Assembly (NCBI GenBank): GCA_003500955.1
Contig: DNQP01000078.1
Location: forward strand, 1 to 8,467
DNA length: 8,467 nucleotides
DNA from: Curvibacter sp.
GTDB lineage: Bacteria; Pseudomonadota; Gammaproteobacteria; Burkholderiales; Burkholderiaceae_C
Reading direction: 5' to 3'
Both the position numbers and the translations under genes were made by a program. Each line of letters opens with the position of its first letter. The stretch's first letter is position 1. Positions 1 through 7,880 of this stretch are shown piece after piece. The notes under the pieces were generated by a model that saw only the letters and a list, made by a program, of their open reading frames with translations, did not search any database and had not been told where the DNA came from.

Positions 1-1463
<1,463 letters not shown>

Positions 1464-1518
1464 GGATGGCACAGGGCCAGCAAGCGGGGACAGACGCGGC
1501 AGACGGACTGCGGGTCAG

Positions 1519-1600
1519 GCTCTTCTTACGCCGGTACAAACCGGATCAAGTTCGCGGGTTCGGTATCACCGTCTCAGCAGGTTTGTCCTGCACCCCGGGC
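1519..1600 (-). promoter_or_regulatory. TPP riboswitch (THI element) in the thiC leader
   Basis: The minus strand carries the conserved parts of the thiamine-diphosphate aptamer in the right order. GGGGTGC (1590-1596) is followed by GCTGAGA (1572-1578), ACCCGCGAACTTGATC (1544-1559), a CCGG/CCGG stem for P5 (1531-1544) and GCGTAAGA (1524-1531). Helix P3 is GCAGG-ACAAA-CCTGC (1577-1591), and P2 is GGGGT with ACCC. The known role is to bind TPP and switch off thiamine synthesis genes; here the target is thiC, whose ATG lies about 115 bases downstream. The closing helix P1 is poor: the usual GTAGGGAAG is GTAAGAAGAG here, and I see no good partner 5' of GGGGTGC. The boundaries are approximate to several bases. 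Identification is firm; the switching mechanism is inferred. Confidence 0.93.
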
Positions 1601-1654
1601 AGGACGGACTGTACTGCAGCCCGCGTGCAACGGAACATGACCGCGATCAATTTT

Positions 1655-3469
1655 TCAGGGCGCGGCGTTGAAGCGGCGACTCTGGGCATACGGAAAGACG
1701 TCGTGCACATGGCCCTGCAGGATGCGCTCCTGGTGGCTCTGCCAGAAAACCGGCGTCAGCAGCTCGGCGTGGTGCTTGAGAAAAAACTCGCGCACCACAG
1801 GGTGCCCCAGCAGAAAGGGGGCGAAGGTCTCGGGAAAGACGTCGCGAGGGCCCACGCGGTACCAGGGCTCGCCGCTGAGCTCGTCCTCTTCGGTGCGCGC
1901 CGGCGGCACGGCGCGGAAGCTGCAGTCCGTGAGGTACTCGATCTCGTCGTAGTCGTAGAACACCACCTTGCCTTGGCGCGTCAGGCCGAAGTTCTTCCAC
2001 AGCATGTCGCCGGGGAAGATGTTGGCCGCCACCAGGTCCTTGATGGCCTGGCCGTACTCGACCACGATGCGTTCGAGCTGGCGGCGTGCGCGCTGCGCCT
2101 GTTCGCTGGCGTCAGCCGGGTCGGCCGCCCCGGCCTCGAGCAGCTCCTGCAGCTGGAGGTTGAGCGGGATCATGCGCCGCTCGATGTAGACGTGCCGGAA
2201 GATGATCTCGTGCTGGCCATCGCGCTCGCTGATCTCGAACTGGCTGGCGGCGCACTGCCGGATCTCCTCCAGCAGCGCTTCGTCGAAGCGCTCCAGCGGA
2301 AAGGCCACCAGGCTGTACTCCAGCGTGTCCGCCATGCGCCCCACGCGGTCGTGCTGCTTGACCATGCGGTACTTGGTGCGCACCTGCTCGCGCGTGGTCT
2401 CCTTGGGCGGCGGGTACCAGTCGCGGATGACCTTGAACACATAGGGGAAGGAGGGCAGGTCGAACACCAGCATGACCATGCCCTTGATGCCGGGCGCGAT
2501 GCGGAAGCGGTCACTCGAATGGCGCAGGTGGTGCAGGAAGTCGCGGTAGAACAGGGTCTTGCCCTGCTTGGCCAGGCCCAGGGCGTTGTACAGCTCGGCG
2601 CGCGGCTTGCGCGGCATCAGGCTGCGCAGGAACTGCACCGTGGCCGAGGGCACTTCCGTGTCGACCAGGAAGTAGGCATGGGCGAAGGAAAAGAGCAACA
2701 GCAGGTCGTCCTCGCCGAAGAGCACGGCGTCGATCACCAGCCCGCCGGAGGGCGCGTGCAGCAGCGGCAGGGCGAAGGGCAGCTGGGCATCGCCGTTGAT
2801 GATCTTGCCCACCACATAGGCGCCCTTGTTGCGGAAGAACAGGCTGGACAGCACCTGGACCTGGAAGTTGGCATGCAGCCGGTTGCGGCCCAGCTGGTCG
2901 TTCACGGCCGCCAGCACGCGGGCGATGTCGCGCGGCAGGTCCTCGAAAGGGCACTGCAGGCGGAAGTTGTCGAGGATGCGCTCCAGGGTCGCGGCCAGCG
3001 TCTCCCTGGTGGGGTAGTAGGCGCGGTAGGTGGGGCGGGCGGCCGGCTCCTCGTTCTCCAGGTACTCGGTGCTGACGGCGGGCCGCACGAAGATGAAGTC
3101 GTTGTGGAAGTGGGTGCGGTGCAGGATGCGGGTGGTGACCGAGTTGAAGAAGGTCTCGGCCAGCTCGGGCTGGTGGTACCCGACGAGCAGGCCGATGTAG
3201 TGCAGCTTGACCTGCTGCCAGATGGCCATGGGCCGGGTGCCGGCCTGGAACTCCTGCTCCAGACGGGCCACGCATTCGCGCACGCGTTCGTCGTAGTAGG
3301 CGATGCGCTCACGCTGGGCACGCTGCTGGCCCTGCCAGTCGCGGGTCTCGAAACGCTGCTGGGCGCGTGCGGACTCGGCGCGGAACAGCGTGTAGTGGCG
3401 CTGGAAGCCGTCGAGCATCGCACGCGCGATGCCGTAGGCTACCGAGGCATCGAGCCGCTGCGGAAACAT
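1655..3469 (-). CDS. aceK: Isocitrate dehydrogenase kinase/phosphatase AceK
   Basis: AceK is a cytosolic bifunctional enzyme that phosphorylates isocitrate dehydrogenase to divert isocitrate into the glyoxylate bypass, and removes the phosphate to restore TCA flux. The protein has 604 residues, close to the family norm (E. coli about 578). The regulatory N-terminal half contains [11 protein letters not shown] (120-130). The kinase half contains the ATP loop APGIKGM (325-331), the lysine of FPYVFKVI (Lys346), [12 protein letters not shown] with Asp374 (matching the aspartate important for the phosphatase), [11 protein letters not shown] with Asp488, and FYDYDEIEY with Asp506 and Asp508. These residues are all intact. 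It begins 23 bp after can and is the last gene of the block. The start is the only ATG that fits the family N-terminus ([19 protein letters not shown]); upstream codons in frame would overlap can. The ribosome binding site is poor, only AGGG nine bases away, so it may be weakly translated. No aceA or aceB is nearby. Confidence 0.97.
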   Translation of the reverse strand: MFPQRLDASVAYGIARAMLDGFQRHYTLFRAESARAQQRFETRDWQGQQRAQRERIAYYDERVRECVARLEQEFQAGTRPMAIWQQVKLHYIGLLVGYHQPELAETFFNSVTTRILHRTHFHNDFIFVRPAVSTEYLENEEPAARPTYRAYYPTRETLAATLERILDNFRLQCPFEDLPRDIARVLAAVNDQLGRNRLHANFQVQVLSSLFFRNKGAYVVGKIINGDAQLPFALPLLHAPSGGLVIDAVLFGEDDLLLLFSFAHAYFLVDTEVPSATVQFLRSLMPRKPRAELYNALGLAKQGKTLFYRDFLHHLRHSSDRFRIAPGIKGMVMLVFDLPSFPYVFKVIRDWYPPPKETTREQVRTKYRMVKQHDRVGRMADTLEYSLVAFPLERFDEALLEEIRQCAASQFEISERDGQHEIIFRHVYIERRMIPLNLQLQELLEAGAADPADASEQAQRARRQLERIVVEYGQAIKDLVAANIFPGDMLWKNFGLTRQGKVVFYDYDEIEYLTDCSFRAVPPARTEEDELSGEPWYRVGPRDVFPETFAPFLLGHPVVREFFLKHHAELLTPVFWQSHQERILQGHVHDVFPYAQSRRFNAAP

Positions 3470-3492
3470 CCGGGCCGGCCCTGCAGCGCCAC

Positions 3493-4152
3493 TCAGGCGC
3501 GCTTGCGCTGCGTCACCGCTGCCACCGCCTGCCGGTAGGCCGCCTCCAGCGCCTCGACGCCGTCCACATTGACCTGCAGGTCCTGCAGCAGGCCGTCGTG
3601 GACGCCATAGACCCAGCCGTGCAGCGTCACGACCTGACCCCGGCCCCAGGCATCGAGCAGCACGGTGCTCTGCGCCATGTTGACCACCTGCTCGATGGCA
3701 TTGAGCTCCACCAGCGCATCGTGCCGGTGCGCATCGGCGATGCCATCGAGCAGGGCACGATGGCGGTCGCGCACGTCCTGGATGTGACGCAGCCAGTTGT
3801 CGGCCAGACCGATGCGCGCGCCCTGCAGGGCCGCCTGCACGCCGGAGCAGCCGTAATGGCCCACCACCATGATGTGCTCGACCTTGAGGTGCTCCACGGC
3901 AAACTGCACGGTCGACAGCGCATTGAGATCCGAATGCACGACCACATTGGCCACGTTGCGGTGCACGAAGACCTCGCCCGGCTCCAGCCCCGTGATCTGG
4001 TTGGCGGGCACGCGGCTGTCGGAGCAGCCAATCCACATGTACCTGGGGCGCTGCTGGGCCTTCAGATTGCTGAAGAAGCCGGGGCGATCGCGCTCCATCT
4101 GCGCCGCCCATGCGCGGTTGTGGGCGAACAGGTCATCGAGGGTTTTGTTCAT
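3493..4152 (-). CDS. can: Beta-class carbonic anhydrase, Can type
   Basis: This 219-residue cytosolic zinc enzyme interconverts CO2 and bicarbonate. The zinc and catalytic residues are all present: Cys43-x-Asp45-x-Arg47 in CSDSR, then His99 and Cys102 in GHYGCSG. Trp40, Arg65 and Tyr182 match the residues that form the inhibitory bicarbonate site of E. coli Can, so this is a type II, pH- and bicarbonate-regulated form. The start at 4152 ([16 protein letters not shown]) matches the family N-terminus and has GGGAG about nine bases upstream; an extension further upstream would only overlap the preceding gene. It lies 19 bp after the transferase gene and 23 bp before aceK, so it is probably co-transcribed. 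A likely local role is to supply bicarbonate to biotin carboxylases such as methylcrotonyl-CoA carboxylase of the leucine pathway, which is an inference from context. Confidence 0.97.
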   Translation of the reverse strand: MNKTLDDLFAHNRAWAAQMERDRPGFFSNLKAQQRPRYMWIGCSDSRVPANQITGLEPGEVFVHRNVANVVVHSDLNALSTVQFAVEHLKVEHIMVVGHYGCSGVQAALQGARIGLADNWLRHIQDVRDRHRALLDGIADAHRHDALVELNAIEQVVNMAQSTVLLDAWGRGQVVTLHGWVYGVHDGLLQDLQVNVDGVEALEAAYRQAVAAVTQRKRA

Positions 4153-4171
4153 GGACCCATTCTCCCGCAGT

Positions 4172-6139
4172 TCAGCGACCCTGCCGCAAGGCGGCGCGCA
4201 CGTTCCAGTCCAGCAAGCCCAGCTGCGCGCGGGCCCGGGCGTCCAGCGCAGCATCGAAACGGCAGTCGTCCGCCCGCATCGGATCAGGCGGTGTACAGAC
4301 CAAGCTGCCCGCATCACCCAGCGTCCAGCTGCCCTGCGCGCTGCGCACCCGGCCGTAATAGCCCAGGCTCAGCGGCTGCGCTGCGGAAGCGCCACCTTGC
4401 GGATCACGCAGCAGGTTGCGCCCGCTGCGTACGTAGCCGCCCTCCACCCCGATCAGCGGAAACAGCGTCGTGAACATGTCGGCGTGGCCGGCAGGCAGCC
4501 GGCGCTGCGACCCGCAGGCCAGCCCCTCGCCCCAAAGGACAAAGGGCACCTGGCTCATCAGATGACGACGCTCGGGCGTGGCATAGAGTCCGAAGCTGCG
4601 CACATTGTGGTCGCCCGTGGCCGCAATCACCGTGTCGCGCGCCAGCGGACCACGCCGCACCTCCTGCACCAGACCACCCAGCAGGTCGGTGGCGTAGTGC
4701 CAGGTGTCCAGGTTGGGCCAGAGATCCTTGGAATTGCGCTCGCCGCCCCAGCGCGCCTGCTCACGTGGCACACGTCGGTGGTCCGGCGGCAGGTCATAGG
4801 GCGGATGGTTGGTGGCCGTGAGCACGAAGACGAAAAGCGGCTGCGGCTGCGGCTCCTTCAGGCGCTGGCTCAGGTAGCGGAATAGATAGTGGTCCCAGAC
4901 CCCCCAGATGCCCATCTGCGCATCGGGGTAGGCACGCTGGAGAGAACTCGCGTCGATCACCTCGTCGAAACCCTGGGTCTTGAGCACGCGGTCCAGTCCG
5001 CGCCAGCCCGCCTGCGCCGAGGTCGCGAAGACCGTGCGGTAGCCAGCCTGCTTGAGCAGCAGGGGCACAGCCCAGGGTATGGGCCGCTGCCCTTGCACGC
5101 CCAGGGTCAGCGGCGTGATGGGCGTGGAGAACAGGATGGCTTCGAGCGAGGGATGCGTGCCGGGCTGGGCGGCGTCGAAGTTGGAGAAGTGGCAGGCCTG
5201 GCTCAGCGTGGGCGCGAGACGGCCCAGCACGTTGAAGTGCTTCTCGTCGTGGTACAGAAAGGGCTCGGCGCTCCAGGACTCCATGAGGAAGAACAGCAGG
5301 TGCTTGCGCTGGCCGGGCACGGGCGTACCGCCCTGGGCAAACAGCGCCTGGCGCACCTCGGCCTCGTTGCCCGCGGGCAGGCCCAGCACGCGCGCGGCCT
5401 CCTGCGGGGTGCCGTAGCCGAGCTGGCGCAGGCCCAGCAGGGGATCGCTGAAGTTCTGCGAGGCCTTGCGGCCATCCCAGGCGAACTTGAGCGCGATCAC
5501 GCCATTGGGCACCATGTCGTTGAGGAACTGCGAGGTGGTGACCGTGACGTTCTGCCGCCCCAGCGCCATGGCGCGCAGCGTGCCCTTGGTGGTCAGCACC
5601 AGCAGGAAGAGCCCCAGCAGCACACCCAGCAGCACGAACGCTGTTGGCACGTGCCGGATCGCGATGGCGGCGTTGAGGCGCAGGCTGAGCGCCGCGTAAA
5701 GCTCACGCCGGGCCGCGATCGCCGCCCAGCTGGCCCCGGCGAGCACGGCCAGTGTCAGCAGCACGGGGAAGTCGCTCCAGATGGTCTGCACGATGGCTTT
5801 GGTGTCGTCCTCGAAGAAGCCGAAGACCACCGGATCGATGGGCGTCTTGTAGAAGCCGTAGTAGTGCAGGTTGATCAGGCTGGCTGTCACGAAGACCACG
5901 GCCAGCACGCCCGCGGGCACCCCATGCCAGCGCGGCGGCAACAGCATGAAGACGGGCCAGAGCAGCAGGGCGGCGGCGGCGCAGACCTTGAGGTCGAAGC
6001 GCGCCCCCTGGTAGACCACGGCCCAGAGATCGGACAGCGGGACGTCCAGCCCCTGGGGCCAGGACTGCAGCGTGGTGGAAGCCAGCCGGGCCAGCCAGCG
6101 CCGGCTGCGGGAAGGTTCAGAAATCTGCATGCCCGACAT
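4172..6139 (-). CDS. LTA-synthase-family membrane transferase (sulfatase / alkaline-phosphatase fold)
   Basis: A 655-residue inner-membrane protein with a periplasmic catalytic domain. Hydrophobic segments lie near 50-67, 74-92, 124-143 and 165-183. The large C-terminal domain (about 278-570) carries the metal-site pattern of lipoteichoic acid synthase and related phosphoglycerol transferases: Glu287 in FLMESWS, the nucleophile Thr328 in PGTHPSLEA, His445 in TATNHPPYDLP, Asp510-His511 in ATGDHN, and GHADMFTTLFPLIG (551-564). Such enzymes move a phosphoglycerol or phosphoethanolamine headgroup from a phospholipid to an envelope glycan or lipid; the substrate here cannot be told from sequence. 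Only four clear membrane segments are seen where LtaS-like proteins usually have five; the region before GARFDLK (46-52) is not convincingly hydrophobic. The start may be 6139 or the in-frame ATG at 6130; neither has a good ribosome binding site. It sits 26 bp after liuA and 19 bp before can, an unexpected place for an envelope enzyme. Confidence 0.88.
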   Translation of the reverse strand: MSGMQISEPSRSRRWLARLASTTLQSWPQGLDVPLSDLWAVVYQGARFDLKVCAAAALLLWPVFMLLPPRWHGVPAGVLAVVFVTASLINLHYYGFYKTPIDPVVFGFFEDDTKAIVQTIWSDFPVLLTLAVLAGASWAAIAARRELYAALSLRLNAAIAIRHVPTAFVLLGVLLGLFLLVLTTKGTLRAMALGRQNVTVTTSQFLNDMVPNGVIALKFAWDGRKASQNFSDPLLGLRQLGYGTPQEAARVLGLPAGNEAEVRQALFAQGGTPVPGQRKHLLFFLMESWSAEPFLYHDEKHFNVLGRLAPTLSQACHFSNFDAAQPGTHPSLEAILFSTPITPLTLGVQGQRPIPWAVPLLLKQAGYRTVFATSAQAGWRGLDRVLKTQGFDEVIDASSLQRAYPDAQMGIWGVWDHYLFRYLSQRLKEPQPQPLFVFVLTATNHPPYDLPPDHRRVPREQARWGGERNSKDLWPNLDTWHYATDLLGGLVQEVRRGPLARDTVIAATGDHNVRSFGLYATPERRHLMSQVPFVLWGEGLACGSQRRLPAGHADMFTTLFPLIGVEGGYVRSGRNLLRDPQGGASAAQPLSLGYYGRVRSAQGSWTLGDAGSLVCTPPDPMRADDCRFDAALDARARAQLGLLDWNVRAALRQGR

Positions 6140-6148
6140 TGTCCGGGC
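6131..6148 (-). promoter_or_regulatory. Hairpin presenting the transferase start codon in its loop
   Basis: On the minus strand GCCCG (6144-6148) pairs with CGGGC (6131-6135), with one extra G-U pair, around a 6-base loop ACAATG. The ATG in that loop is the first start codon of the transferase gene (6139). The alternative in-frame ATG at 6130 lies directly after the stem. There is no U tract, so it is not a terminator. A role in tuning translation of this gene within the operon is only inferred. Confidence 0.35.
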
Positions 6149-6165
6149 AAATGCCGTCCATCCGT

Positions 6166-7344
6166 TTACAGGGTCTCGGCGAAGAGCTCTCGGCCGATCA
6201 GCATTCTTCGGATTTCGGAGGTGCCCGCCCCAATTTCATAGAGCTTGGCGTCGCGCCAGAGGCGGCCCAGCGGGTACTCGTTGATGTAGCCGTTGCCGCC
6301 GTAGATCTGCACGCCCTCGCCGGCCATCCAGGTGGCCTTCTCGGCGCACCAGAGAATGACCGAGGCGCAGTCCTTGCGCACCTGGCGCACATGCTCTGCG
6401 CCCAGCAGGTCCAGGTTCTTGGCCACGGTGTAGGCAAAGGAACGCCCCGCCTGCAGCACGGTGTACATGTCGGCCACCTTGCCCTGGATCAGCTGGAATT
6501 CGCCGATGCTTTGGCCGAACTGCTTGCGGTCGTGGATGTAGGGGATGACGTTGTCCATCACCGCCTGCATGATGCCCAGCGGCCCGCCCGTGAGCACGGC
6601 GCGCTCGTAGTCCAGCCCGCTCATCAGTACCTTGGCGCCGCCGTTGAGCGCGCCCAGTACGTTCTCGGCCGGCACCTCCACGTTCTGGAATACCAGCTCG
6701 CCCGTGTGGCTGCCGCGCATGCCCAGCTTGTCGAGCTTCTGCGCGATGGAAAAGCCCTTCATGCCCTTCTCGATCAGGAAGGCCGTGACACCGCGCGCAC
6801 CGAGCTCGGGCTCGGTCTTGGCGTAGACCACCAGGGTGTCGGCGTCGGGGCCGTTGGTGATCCACATCTTGCTGCCGTTGAGCAGGTAGTGGCCGCCCTT
6901 GTCCTCGGCCTTGAGCTTCATGCTGATCACGTCGCTGCCCGCGCCGGGCTCGCTCATGGCCAGCGCGCCGACGTGCTCGCCGCTGATGAGCTTGGGCAGG
7001 TATTTCTTCTTCTGCGACGCGTTCCCGTTGCGCTTGATCTGGTTCACGCAGAGGTTGCTGTGCGCACCGTAACTGAGGCCCACCGAGGCGCTGGCGCGGC
7101 TGATCTCTTCCATGGCGATCATGTGCGCGAGGTAGCCCATGTTGGCGCCGCCGTACTCCTCACCCACCGTGATGCCGAGCACGCCCAGCTCACCCATCTT
7201 GCGCCACAGGTCCATGGGGAACTGGTCGCTGCGATCGATCTCGGCCGCGCGCGGGGCGATCTCGGCTTGTGCGAATTCACGCACCGCGTCGCGCAGCGCG
7301 TCGATGTCTTCGCCGAGCTGGAAGTTGAGTCCGGGCAGGTTCAT
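6166..7344 (-). CDS. liuA: Isovaleryl-CoA dehydrogenase
   Basis: This cytosolic FAD enzyme oxidises isovaleryl-CoA to 3-methylcrotonyl-CoA in leucine breakdown and passes electrons to ETF. At 392 residues it is full length for an acyl-CoA dehydrogenase without a transit peptide. Three family domains follow in order: a helical N-terminal part (about 1-125), the beta domain opening with [13 protein letters not shown] (127-139) and [11 protein letters not shown] (159-169), and the C-terminal helices with [17 protein letters not shown] and [14 protein letters not shown]. The catalytic base is Glu247 in [19 protein letters not shown]. Its place in the helix before GGPLG is the hallmark of isovaleryl-CoA dehydrogenases, as opposed to short- or medium-chain enzymes where the glutamate is near the C-terminus. 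GGAG six bases before the ATG supports the start. It follows the regulator gene by 23 bp, which supports the leucine role; the symbol ivd is also used. Confidence 0.96.
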   Translation of the reverse strand: MNLPGLNFQLGEDIDALRDAVREFAQAEIAPRAAEIDRSDQFPMDLWRKMGELGVLGITVGEEYGGANMGYLAHMIAMEEISRASASVGLSYGAHSNLCVNQIKRNGNASQKKKYLPKLISGEHVGALAMSEPGAGSDVISMKLKAEDKGGHYLLNGSKMWITNGPDADTLVVYAKTEPELGARGVTAFLIEKGMKGFSIAQKLDKLGMRGSHTGELVFQNVEVPAENVLGALNGGAKVLMSGLDYERAVLTGGPLGIMQAVMDNVIPYIHDRKQFGQSIGEFQLIQGKVADMYTVLQAGRSFAYTVAKNLDLLGAEHVRQVRKDCASVILWCAEKATWMAGEGVQIYGGNGYINEYPLGRLWRDAKLYEIGAGTSEIRRMLIGRELFAETL

Positions 7345-7367
7345 GAAAGTCTCCGTGGTCTGTGTGT

Positions 7368-7769
7368 CTATTTACCGTTCTTCTTGTCGAGCCTGGCCAG
7401 CAGGGCGCGGGCTTCGCGCTGATGGGCCTTGACCTCGTCCAGGTTGGCCTGCAGGTCGGCCATCTGCTGCTCGACCTGTTCGCGGTGCGCGGCCAGCACA
7501 TCGAGGAATTTGCGCAGCTGCGGCCCGGTGTCGCGCGGGCTGTCGTACATGTCGATGATGTCCTTGGCCTCGGTCAGACTCAGGCCCAGACGCTTGGCGC
7601 GCAATGTGAGCTTGAGGCGCGTGCGGTCGCGCCCGCTGTAGACCCGGATGCGCCCGCCCGGGCCGCTGCGCTCGGGCTGCAGCAGGCCCATGTCCTCGTA
7701 GAAGCGGATGGCACGCGTCGTGAGGTCGAATTCCTTGGCCAGATCGCTGATGCTGTAGGTCGTTGCCAT
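7368..7769 (-). CDS. liuR: MerR-family transcriptional regulator, LiuR type
   Basis: A 133-residue DNA-binding protein. The MerR winged helix-turn-helix lies at about 5-73, with [30 protein letters not shown] (5-34) as its most diagnostic part, then [26 protein letters not shown] (40-65). A coiled-coil dimerisation helix rich in Q, E, L and A follows (about 84-128). There are no cysteines, so it is not a metal or redox sensor of the MerR/SoxR kind. LiuR proteins control branched-chain amino acid breakdown genes in proteobacteria, and this one sits 23 bp before liuA, which is the main basis for the name. The inducing ligand is unknown from sequence. The start chosen ([17 protein letters not shown] at 7769) fits the family N-terminus; a longer form from a TTG at 7820 would add 17 unconserved residues. 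No Shine-Dalgarno sequence precedes the ATG. The upstream palindrome is its likely operator, allowing autoregulation. Confidence 0.92.
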   Translation of the reverse strand: MATTYSISDLAKEFDLTTRAIRFYEDMGLLQPERSGPGGRIRVYSGRDRTRLKLTLRAKRLGLSLTEAKDIIDMYDSPRDTGPQLRKFLDVLAAHREQVEQQMADLQANLDEVKAHQREARALLARLDKKNGK

Positions 7770-7830
7770 GGAGGGGTCTGCGTTACAGTGGGTTGAACAA
7801 AGGCGACAGGCTGACAGCAAACGCCCGACC

Positions 7831-7836
7831 TAGAAT
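7831..7836 (+). promoter_or_regulatory. Possible -10 box for the MBL-fold hydrolase gene
   Basis: TAGAAT matches five of six bases of the sigma-70 -10 consensus. Transcription would begin near 7843, placing the whole palindrome within the first bases of the transcript. The only good -35-like hexamer, CTGACA (7811-7816), is 14 bases away, which is short. This is a weak call. Confidence 0.3.
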
Positions 7837-7843
7837 GACCGGT

Positions 7844-7869
7844 AATTGACGTTTACGTAAACGTCAATT
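7844..7869. promoter_or_regulatory. Perfect 26-bp palindrome, candidate LiuR operator
   Basis: The half-site AATTGACGTTTAC is followed directly by its exact reverse complement, with no spacer and no mismatch. It lies in the 111-bp region between liuR and the divergent MBL-fold gene, ending 11 bases before the latter's ATG. MerR-family dimers bind palindromes of about this size, and an A/T-flanked ACGT-rich core fits my recollection of predicted LiuR sites in proteobacteria. Each end of the palindrome also provides a TTGACG hexamer (7846-7851 on +, 7862-7867 on -) reading into it. The site could therefore lie between the -35 and -10 boxes of promoters on both strands, although matching -10 boxes are weak. 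The palindrome is seen directly; its link to LiuR is inferred. Confidence 0.8.
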
Positions 7870-7880
7870 CTGGCACAAAG

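Noticed and set aside
1604..1654. Sigma-70 promoter for the thiC leader, with TACAGT near 1608-1613 on the minus strand as -10.
   Set aside because: TACAGT matches four of six consensus bases, but no acceptable -35 hexamer lies 16 to 18 bases upstream. A promoter must exist here or earlier, but I cannot place it.
3470..4111. N-terminal extension of AceK by about 214 residues.
   Set aside because: The extension overlaps the entire well-supported carbonic anhydrase gene in another frame, and the AceK family begins at the [10 protein letters not shown] segment.
4153..4317. N-terminal extension of the carbonic anhydrase by 55 residues.
   Set aside because: It would overlap the 3' end of the transferase gene and lacks family similarity. 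The ATG at 4152 has a ribosome binding site and the expected N-terminus.
4889..7422. Open frames of 427 and 450 codons on the + strand opposite liuA and the transferase gene.
   Set aside because: Same mirrored codon-bias pattern; no recognisable domains or ribosome binding sites, and both lie opposite well-supported genes.
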